NCBI GenBank assembly: GCA_002493965.1
Contig: DLAP01000083.1
Coordinates: 1-19,059, forward strand
Length of the DNA stretch: 19,059 nt
Origin: Clostridiales bacterium UBA7044
Lineage (GTDB): Bacteria; Bacillota; Clostridia; Oscillospirales; Oscillospiraceae
Direction: 5' to 3'
How positions within the stretch are numbered: position 1 is the first letter of the stretch; each line of letters begins with the position of its first letter. Below, piece by piece: positions 14,447-19,059 of this stretch. The notes under the pieces are model-generated. The model was given only the letters and a program-made list of their open reading frames with translations. It did not search any database and was not told the DNA's origin. Made by a program: the position numbers and the translations under genes.

Positions 14447-15484
14447 TCAGATGGAGAATTGGGCCTGCCCCTCGTAGGGAATGTGCAGGTGGTCATAGGC
14501 AAGGGCTGTGACGCACCGACCCCGGGGAGTCCGGGTGAGAAAGCCCAGCTGCATCAGATAAGGCTCGTAAACATCCTCCAGCGTTACCGCTTCCTCGCCG
14601 ATGGTGGCAGCCAGGGTTTCCAGGCCCACCGGCCCGCCGCCGTAGTTCTGGATGATAGCGGTGAGCATCCGCCGGTCGATGTTATCCAGGCCCAGCTTGT
14701 CCACTTCCAGCCGCTTTAAGGCCAGATCTGCCGCATCCCTGGTGATGGTTCCGTCTCCCATCACCTCGGCAAAGTCCCGGACACGGCGCAGGAAGCGGTT
14801 GGCGATACGGGGGGTGCCCCGGCTCCGGGAGGCGATTTCCATGGCCCCCTCCGGCGCAATGGGCATTCCCAGAATGGTGGCGCTCCGGGTGACGATTTTC
14901 GCCAGTTCCTCCGGGGTGTACAGCTCCAGCCGCAGATTCACGCCGAACCGGTCCCGGAGGGGGGCGGAAAGCTGGCCCGCCCTGGTGGTAGCCCCCACCA
15001 GGGTGAACTTGGGCAGATCCAGCCGGATGGAGTTGGCGCTGGGGCCTTTGCCCACAATGATGTCAATGGCAAAGTCCTCCATGGCCGGGTAGAGAATTTC
15101 CTCCACCACCCGGTTAAGACGGTGAATTTCGTCAATGAACAGGATGTCCCCGGGATTTAAGTTGGTCAGCAGGGCCGCCAGATCCCCGGGCTTTTCAATG
15201 GCAGGGCCGGAAGTGACCCGGATGCCCGCCCCCATCTCGTTGGCAATCACCCCCGCCAGGGTGGTTTTGCCCAAGCCCGGAGGGCCATAGAGCAGGGTGT
15301 GATCCAGGGGTTCATTCCGCCGCCGGGCGGCTTCAATATAAATGGCCAGGTTTCCCTTGGCCTTTTCCTGCCCGGTGTAGTCCGCCAAAAGCTTTGGCCG
15401 CAGGCCGATCTCCCCCGCGTCCTGGGGGGCGAAGGTGGGGGAAATGATGGGGGTGTCCAATTCCTGGGAGAAGTCTAAACTCAT
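14447..15484 (-). CDS. ruvB: Holliday junction branch migration ATPase RuvB
   Basis: A 345-residue AAA+ motor that drives branch migration with RuvA. Walker A is GPPGLGKT (67-74), Walker B is ILFIDEIHR (Asp118-Glu119), the GATTRAGQLSAPLRDRFG segment holds sensor and arginine-finger residues, and a winged-helix C-terminus ends with TPRGR. TTGGAGG precedes the ATG. It is 24 bases after ruvA and is the last gene of the ruv unit. No strong terminator is visible after it; an 8-bp inverted repeat (14439-14446 with 14462-14469) spans the stop codon. Confidence 0.98.
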   Translation of the reverse strand: MSLDFSQELDTPIISPTFAPQDAGEIGLRPKLLADYTGQEKAKGNLAIYIEAARRRNEPLDHTLLYGPPGLGKTTLAGVIANEMGAGIRVTSGPAIEKPGDLAALLTNLNPGDILFIDEIHRLNRVVEEILYPAMEDFAIDIIVGKGPSANSIRLDLPKFTLVGATTRAGQLSAPLRDRFGVNLRLELYTPEELAKIVTRSATILGMPIAPEGAMEIASRSRGTPRIANRFLRRVRDFAEVMGDGTITRDAADLALKRLEVDKLGLDNIDRRMLTAIIQNYGGGPVGLETLAATIGEEAVTLEDVYEPYLMQLGFLTRTPRGRCVTALAYDHLHIPYEGQAQFSI

Positions 15485-15508
15485 GGCTGTGCCTCCAAAT
15501 TTGATCGA

Positions 15509-16108
15509 TTACTTCATGACCATGGCCCGGAGGGCATAGCGTACCAGCTCCTCGGTGGTCATGCTGGGGTCCGCCCCCTTTAAGGCGGCGCTGATCTCGG
15601 CGGGAGAATAGCCCAGCTCCTGCAGGGCCGCGTTTGCCAGAGCCGCTGTGCTGGTCTGGGTGGGTGCAGGCACGCTGGTCCCCGTAGAGAAATCCAGTTC
15701 CATACCGCTGCCGCCGATCTTGTCCTTCAATTCCAGGATGATCCGTTGGGCGATTTTCTTGCCGATGCCCTGGGCGGCGGTGAGCATCTTCTCGTCCCCG
15801 GTCATGACGGCCAGAGTAAAGTTCTGGGGCCCGCCGGAGGATAAAATGGCCATGGCGGCCTTGGGACCTACCCCGTTCACGGAGGTCAGCAGCTCATAGC
15901 ACCGCTGCTCCTCCCGGCTGGAAAAGCCAAAGAGATCGAAGGCGTCCTCCCGAATGGATTCCGTAATATAGAGCTTTGCGTTTTGGTTCAGCTTCAGCTG
16001 ACCGGCGGTGTAAGCGGTGACACGACAGCCATAGCCCACGCCGCCGCAGTCGATGACGGCAAGGCCCGGCTCCAAAGCGGCCACCTTGCCGGATAGATAG
16101 TAAAACAT
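15509..16108 (-). CDS. ruvA: Holliday junction-binding protein RuvA
   Basis: A 199-residue protein that binds four-way junctions and loads RuvB. It has the N-terminal OB-fold opening MFYYLSGKVAAL, two helix-hairpin-helix motifs (NGVGPKAAMAIL near 77-88 and QGIGKKIAQRI near 113-123), an acidic/flexible linker and the C-terminal RuvB-binding domain (ELGYSPAEISAAL). ATG 16108 is chosen over an upstream in-frame ATG because GGAGGAAA lies directly before it and the standard N-terminus results. It is separated from ruvC by an AT-rich insertion. Confidence 0.97.
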   Translation of the reverse strand: MFYYLSGKVAALEPGLAVIDCGGVGYGCRVTAYTAGQLKLNQNAKLYITESIREDAFDLFGFSSREEQRCYELLTSVNGVGPKAAMAILSSGGPQNFTLAVMTGDEKMLTAAQGIGKKIAQRIILELKDKIGGSGMELDFSTGTSVPAPTQTSTAALANAALQELGYSPAEISAALKGADPSMTTEELVRYALRAMVMK

Positions 16109-16121
16109 GGTATTTCCTCCC

Positions 16122-16193
16122 TGAAGCGCAGGGCGCTTCACCCCAATGCGTTACCTGCGTGGCAGCAAACCGAGGCGGAGCCTCTCGGTAACG
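16122..16193. repeat. Inverted-repeat cluster at the edge of the AT-rich insertion
   Basis: TGAAGCGC (16122-16129) pairs with GCGCTTCA (16133-16140). Next to it CGTTACC (16149-16155) pairs with GGTAACG (16187-16193), enclosing alternative hairpins around GAGGC/GCCTC (172-176 and 180-184 of 16100). The first stem lies just before the ruvA ribosome binding site. It looks like a dispersed intergenic repeat or the end of an inserted segment. Confidence 0.5.
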
Positions 16194-16234
16194 AACCCCG
16201 CACAACTGTGCAAACTGGAAGTTGTTGTTTTTCC

Positions 16235-16618
16235 TTATTTGATTAGGATTTTTGCTAAAACGCTTTCAATAGCAAGCGTTATTGTAATCATACCGCCTAT
16301 TACAGAATAATAGTCCATTCCAAAAGCCAAAGGCAGTAACGAAATAATTGCCGTTGCCAGCGAAAGCAAAAATACGGCCTTACGCATTTTTTCTAACTTT
16401 ATTGAAATCAATGCAAGCAATAAAATGACGCAAGTAAGTAAAGCAGTTATAAATGGCGCAAAATTGGCATACCCAACCGGCGTTAGACTGAAATACGAGA
16501 ATGTTTCCCTTACTCTGTCTGTTGGCGATGGTGCAAATACTAATACCGCTCCGCAAGGCAAAATTTCTAAAATAATAGTAATAATCGGAAATATCAGTAT
16601 GGAACATGTTCTTTTCAT
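16235..16618 (-). CDS. Hypothetical four-helix membrane protein
   Basis: A 127-residue very hydrophobic protein with about four membrane segments (roughly 6-28, 47-72, 80-100, 103-124) and a short basic loop KLEKMRK. No conserved motif or family is recognised. GGGGAGGAAAA lies directly before the ATG at 16618, a strong ribosome binding site that supports a real gene. Base and codon use are clearly AT-richer than in the surrounding ruv genes, which suggests recent transfer. It lies between ruvC and ruvA on the same strand. Confidence 0.7.
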   Translation of the reverse strand: MKRTCSILIFPIITIILEILPCGAVLVFAPSPTDRVRETFSYFSLTPVGYANFAPFITALLTCVILLLALISIKLEKMRKAVFLLSLATAIISLLPLAFGMDYYSVIGGMITITLAIESVLAKILIK

Positions 16619-16728
16619 TGACTTTTCCTCCCCAATACCGGTTTTCGCTGCCTTTCACTTCCTAAATAAATGAAAACTCACTTTAATAAATGTTTTTCAA
16701 ATGCTTTATGATTATCAAAGTGGACTTC

Positions 16729-16878
16729 TTAAAAAAATAAAACGAACCAAATAATATAGGCCAATATAGCCATATATGGTGTTAAAAAGCAGGATAATAA
16801 CGCTCCTGCTAACATGACAGCAGTCCATATAAAACACTGATTTCTTATATCACGAGAGATATAAGCCTTATCATACAA
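16729..16878 (-). CDS. Possible 49-residue membrane peptide (TTG start)
   Basis: An ORF starting TTG reads LYDKAYISRDIRNQ and then two hydrophobic stretches ending IIWFVLFF. GGAGGAAT lies 34 bases after the ruvC stop, but 14 bases before the TTG, which is far. It may be a small gene or the remnant of a longer membrane protein. Base use is AT-rich like the next gene. No family is recognised. Confidence 0.35.
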   Translation of the reverse strand: MYDKAYISRDIRNQCFIWTAVMLAGALLSCFLTPYMAILAYIIWFVLFF

Positions 16879-16911
16879 ATCACTCTATTATTCCTCCAGC
16901 AAAATCCCGAT

Positions 16912-17412
16912 TTATCGTCCCTGTTGCGCTCTGGCAAGCAGCGAGGTGCTGGAACGGGCATGGCACAGGGCGATGGCTACCGCGTCGGCTGCGTCGTCGG
17001 GCTTGGGCACCGCAGGCAGGTTTAGCAGACGCTTGGTCATGTCCTGCACCTGATGCTTGGTGGCGTTCCCGTAACCCACCACTGCCTGCTTGACCTGCAT
17101 GGGCTTATACTGAAATACCGGCACGCCCGCCTGGGCGATGGCCAGCAGAATCACCCCCCGGCTTTGGGCAACCCCGATGCCGGTGGTCACGTTATGGCCG
17201 AAGAACAGTTCCTCAATGGCCACCGCCTCTGGCTGAGACACCCGAAGCAGTTCGGTCATATCGTTATAAATGACCTCCAGCCGCCAGGAAAAGTCCGTAT
17301 TGGGGGGCGTGGTAATAGCCCCGCAACTCAGCATCTGGTACTGCCCCCGCTGGGCGTCAATGAGGCCAAAGCCGGTAATTCCGTAGCCCGGGTCGATTCC
17401 TAAGATTTTCAT
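16912..17412 (-). CDS. ruvC: Holliday junction resolvase RuvC
   Basis: A 166-residue RNase H-fold endonuclease that cuts Holliday junctions. It opens MKILGIDPGYGITGFG with the first catalytic Asp (7), continues with AIEELFFGHN (catalytic Glu), KQAVVGYGNATKHQVQ (DNA contacts) and ends with the PDDAADAVAIALCHA motif carrying the last acidic residues. The start at 17412 gives the standard N-terminus; the longer ORF upstream contains another gene in a different frame. It overlaps the preceding 56-residue gene through ATGA. Confidence 0.97.
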   Translation of the reverse strand: MKILGIDPGYGITGFGLIDAQRGQYQMLSCGAITTPPNTDFSWRLEVIYNDMTELLRVSQPEAVAIEELFFGHNVTTGIGVAQSRGVILLAIAQAGVPVFQYKPMQVKQAVVGYGNATKHQVQDMTKRLLNLPAVPKPDDAADAVAIALCHARSSTSLLARAQQGR

Positions 17413-17579
17413 ACCTGACCGCCCTTGGCGATGGATAAAATCTGATAGATAACAAACAGGATCATCAGGACCACGCCCAGCCTTGCGCCCCAAACCTGCC
17501 AGGCGGGGCGGGGGACATAGCCCTCCCGGGGTTCCTCCTGAGTTTCGTCTCTTTCGCCGGTTTCCTTCTTTTCGTCCAT
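17409..17579 (-). CDS. Small single-pass membrane protein upstream of ruvC
   Basis: A 56-residue protein: an acidic N-terminus (MDEKKETGERDETQEEPREG), an aromatic stretch, one membrane helix (about 34-50) and a short basic tail. AAGAGGTGA lies just before the ATG at 17579, and its TGA overlaps the ruvC ATG, so translation is coupled. It is the first gene of the ruv unit, behind a good promoter. The orientation is probably N-in with the acidic part in the cytoplasm, which is uncertain. I do not recognise the family. Confidence 0.75.
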   Translation of the reverse strand: MDEKKETGERDETQEEPREGYVPRPAWQVWGARLGVVLMILFVIYQILSIAKGGQV

Positions 17580-17599
17580 AACGCTCACCTCTTGCGCCT

Positions 17600-17628
17600 A
17601 TCATAGCACATTTGTTTTCGTTTTCCAA
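17600..17628 (-). promoter_or_regulatory. Promoter of the ruv unit
   Basis: On the minus strand, TTGGAA (17628-17623) and an extended -10 (TGC then TATGAT, 17605-17600) are 17 bases apart, about 20 bases before the first start codon. Confidence 0.75.
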
Positions 17629-17696
17629 GGGGCATTTTTGAAGGTCCCCCGAAAATTGCCCATATTGCCGACATAGGACTGCAAAAAATTAAACAG

Positions 17697-17730
17697 CCCG
17701 GGGTGGCTGCGAATTGACAACCGCCCCGGG
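17697..17730. repeat. Inverted repeat enclosing the tRNA promoter -35
   Basis: CCCGGGGTGG (17697-17706) and CCGCCCCGGG (17721-17730) form a 10-bp stem with one U-G pair; the 14-base loop contains the TTGACA of the tRNA promoter. On the minus strand a TTTAATTTTTT tract follows, so it may also stop antisense transcripts. Confidence 0.5.
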
Positions 17731-17742
17731 GTATGATAGAAT
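17714..17742 (+). promoter_or_regulatory. tRNA-Leu promoter
   Basis: TTGACA (17714-17719), 17 bases, TAGAAT (17737-17742), about 10 bases before the tRNA. Confidence 0.85.
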
Positions 17743-17752
17743 GGAAAATCAT

Positions 17753-17834
17753 GCGGGCATGATGGAATTGGTAGACATGCAAGATTTAGGTTCTTGTGCT
17801 TTGCGTTGGGGTTCGAGTCCCCATGCCCGCACCA
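17753..17834 (+). tRNA. tRNA-Leu (anticodon UAG)
   Basis: The acceptor stem GCGGGCA (17753-17759) pairs with TGCCCGC before A and an encoded CCA (17832-17834). The anticodon arm CAAGA/TCTTG encloses TTTAGGT, giving anticodon TAG, which reads CUA and other CUN codons. The D arm ATTGGTAGACATGC, the extended variable region and the GGTTCGAGTCC T arm are all normal. Its tail is partly copied at 17986-18008. Confidence 0.95.
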
Positions 17835-17873
17835 AAAGCAAAAGGGCATCCGTGAGGATGCTCTTTTGCTTTT
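17834..17873 (+). terminator. tRNA-Leu terminator
   Basis: A stem of up to 18 bp (17834-17851 with 17856-17873, loop GTGA, one G-U pair) starts right after the CCA, with TTTTGCTTTT on the descending arm. Confidence 0.85.
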
Positions 17874-17905
17874 GATAGGGGCAGCGGACTCGAACCCACT
17901 TAAAT

Positions 17906-17977
17906 GGAACTGCCCGATGGGTAGTTCCAGCCACCAGTTCAAAAACTGGTGGCATCCACAATTCCCCGCAAAGCGGG
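17906..17977. repeat. Tandem hairpin array
   Basis: Three hairpins in a row: 17906-17928 (10 bp, loop GAT), 17930-17953 (10 bp, loop CAAA, core CCAGTTCAAAAACTGG) and 17965-17977 (5 bp, loop AAA). No ORF is convincing here. The middle hairpin's core recurs at 19006-19035. Confidence 0.7.
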
Positions 17978-17985
17978 AAATGCAA

Positions 17986-18008
17986 TCGAGCCCTCATGCC
18001 CGCACCAA
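17986..18008 (+). repeat. Second copy of the tRNA-Leu 3' end
   Basis: These 23 bases match 17813-17835 (T loop to CCAA) with only 2 mismatches. Sequence upstream of TCGAG does not form the rest of a tRNA. It is either the remains of a deleted tRNA gene or an attachment-site copy. Confidence 0.75.
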
Positions 18009-18014
18009 TACAGG

Positions 18015-18051
18015 CTACCATTACAATTAAGACGTTGTAATGGTAGTTTTT
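18015..18051 (+). terminator. Rho-independent terminator after the tRNA remnant
   Basis: A perfect 12-bp stem (18015-18026 with 18035-18046) and an 8-base loop, followed by TTTTT. It stands 10 bases after the copied CCA, as expected for a tRNA terminator, and abuts the GH112 fragment. Confidence 0.85.
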
Positions 18052-18985
18052 GTTCCCTGACTTTATCGACTACATTGAGTCCGTGTGTAATGAATTCCGG
18101 GAGCTGTATGAGAACATCAAGGGTACTACACCCTACTGTGTCAAAACCGTTGCCGTGCTGAATTGCTGGGGCAAGATGCGGGCCTGGGGCTGCCATATGG
18201 TGCACCATGCCCTGTATCAGAAGCAGAACTACTCCTACGCTGGCGTGATCGAGGCTCTGTCCGGCGCCCCCTTCGACGTAAAGTTTATTTCTTTCGACGA
18301 TATCCGCCGGTACCCTGGCCTGCTGGATGACATTGATGTCATCATCAATGTGGGAGATGGCGATACCGCCCATACCGGTGGCTCTGAGTGGGAAGACCCC
18401 GCCATCTGCGCCGCAATTCGTGGGTTCGTTTACAATGGCGGCGGTTTCATCGGCGTTGGCGAACCTTCTGGCCATCAATATCAGGGCCACTACCTGCAAC
18501 TTAGCGGCATTCTGGGTGTTGAAAAGGAAACTGGTTTCACTCTGAATTACGACAAGTACAACTGGGCGGAGCAGCGCGACCACTTCATTCTGGAGGACGT
18601 TAAGCAGAATGTTGACTTTGGTGAAGGAAAGAAGAATATCTACGCGCTTCCTGAGGCCCAAATTCTGTATCAGAAAGACAAGAAAGTCCAGATGGCTGTC
18701 AATGCATTTGGCAAGGGCCGCAGCGTCTACATCTCCGGACTGCCCTATTCCTTCGAGAACAGCCGTGTTTTGTACCGTGCAATTCTATGGGCCGCTCATG
18801 GTGAAGGCGAACTGAACAAGTGGTTTTCCACCAATTATAATGTGGAGGTCCACGCATTTGTTAAAAACGGCAAATACTGTGTTGTGAACAACACCTATGA
18901 AGCCCAGTCCACTACCGTTTACACCGATAAGGGTTCTTTCCCCCTAAATCTGGATGCAAACGAGATTCGGTGGTATGAGATCTAA
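18050..18985 (+). pseudogene. 1,3-beta-galactosyl-N-acetylhexosamine phosphorylase (GH112), 5'-truncated
   Basis: 311 codons read as the C-terminal part of lacto-N-biose/galacto-N-biose phosphorylase, which splits mucin- and milk-derived disaccharides with phosphate. Recognised stretches are VAVLNCWGKMRAWGCHMVHHAL, GDGDTAHTGGSEWEDP, GGGFIGVGEPSGHQYQGHY and a GLPYSFENSR segment, followed by the C-terminal beta domain. Family members have about 720-750 residues, so roughly 400 N-terminal residues are missing, including the TIM barrel with the catalytic acid. The frame is closed by stops just upstream, and a terminator T-run touches the break, so there is no plausible start (only a TTG without a ribosome binding site). 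The remaining frame is intact to its stop, suggesting a recent truncation. Confidence 0.85.
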
Positions 18986-19005
18986 TCAATTTCTTCAAAG
19001 CATCT

Positions 19006-19035
19006 GCTACCCCCAGTTCAAAAACTGGGGGTAGC
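19006..19035. repeat. Hairpin repeat sharing its core with 17930-17953
   Basis: A perfect 13-bp stem (19006-19018 with 19023-19035) and loop CAAA. The core CCAGTTCAAAAACTGG is identical to that in the upstream hairpin, so the two copies flank the GH112 fragment. No T-run follows. Confidence 0.75.
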
Positions 19036-19059
19036 CTCAGGCCGTCGAAAAACCATGTC

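Noticed and set aside
17601..17942. Minus-strand frame running through the tRNA into the ruv leader
   Set aside because: It is antisense to the tRNA-Leu and its promoter and shows no protein features.
17939..18661. A 240-codon minus-strand frame opposite the GH112 fragment
   Set aside because: Antisense to a recognised enzyme family, with no motif of its own.
17753..19059. Integrated prophage or integrative element at the tRNA-Leu
   Set aside because: Only end-like repeats are present; no integrase, excisionase or structural gene is in the window, so an intact element cannot be claimed.
1..19059. CRISPR array or full insertion sequence
   Set aside because: No regularly spaced direct repeats and no transposase motif were found on either strand.

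Overview
The window looks like a chromosomal stretch from a GC-rich Firmicute of class Clostridia, most likely a gut-associated Oscillospiraceae/Ruminococcaceae relative. That placement is an inference from the strong purine-rich ribosome binding sites, the sigma-A type promoters and the gene content (a c-di-AMP receptor of DarA type, a dapA-dapB-dapF lysine/peptidoglycan cluster, a fragment of a GH112 host-glycan phosphorylase). No 16S gene is present to settle it.

Layout. 1-218: end of an upstream unit (terminator) and a promoter. 219-2085 (+): DUF3810 membrane protein and rsmG. 2161-6414 (-): a MoxR ATPase / DUF58 / transglutaminase operon with a small trailing gene. 6690-9975 (+): a BMP-domain protein with a ParB-like N-terminus and no signal peptide, a metallophosphoesterase translationally coupled to it, and a DUF2461 protein. 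10043-10374: a compact type I toxin-antitoxin locus, with a 29-codon holin-like membrane peptide facing a convergent antisense RNA. 10409-12807 (+): dapA, dapB, dapF, then a membrane-anchored XRE regulator. 13491-14209 (-): darA and a CxxC-x17-CxxC zinc-ribbon gene. 14447-17579 (-): a ruvC-ruvA-ruvB unit led by a 56-residue membrane peptide and interrupted between ruvC and ruvA by an AT-rich segment with two small membrane-protein ORFs. 17753-19035 (+): tRNA-Leu(UAG), then a scarred region holding a second copy of the tRNA 3' end, several hairpin repeats and a 5'-truncated GH112 phosphorylase pseudogene.

How the genes relate. The minus-strand ruv unit supplies Holliday-junction branch migration and resolution. 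The dap genes make meso-diaminopimelate and lysine. The MoxR/DUF58/transglutaminase set is a widely conserved envelope-associated chaperone-type cluster of uncertain role.

The most unusual part is 10043-10374. Toxin mRNA and antisense RNA converge. The antisense RNA ends in a strong terminator just past the toxin stop codon. Its 5' end resembles the toxin leader's own anti-Shine-Dalgarno arm. This resembles the logic of the enterococcal par (fst/RNAII) system but encodes a different, holin-like peptide. The second area of interest is the tRNA-Leu scar at 17753-19035, and the third is the foreign-looking insertion inside the ruv operon.
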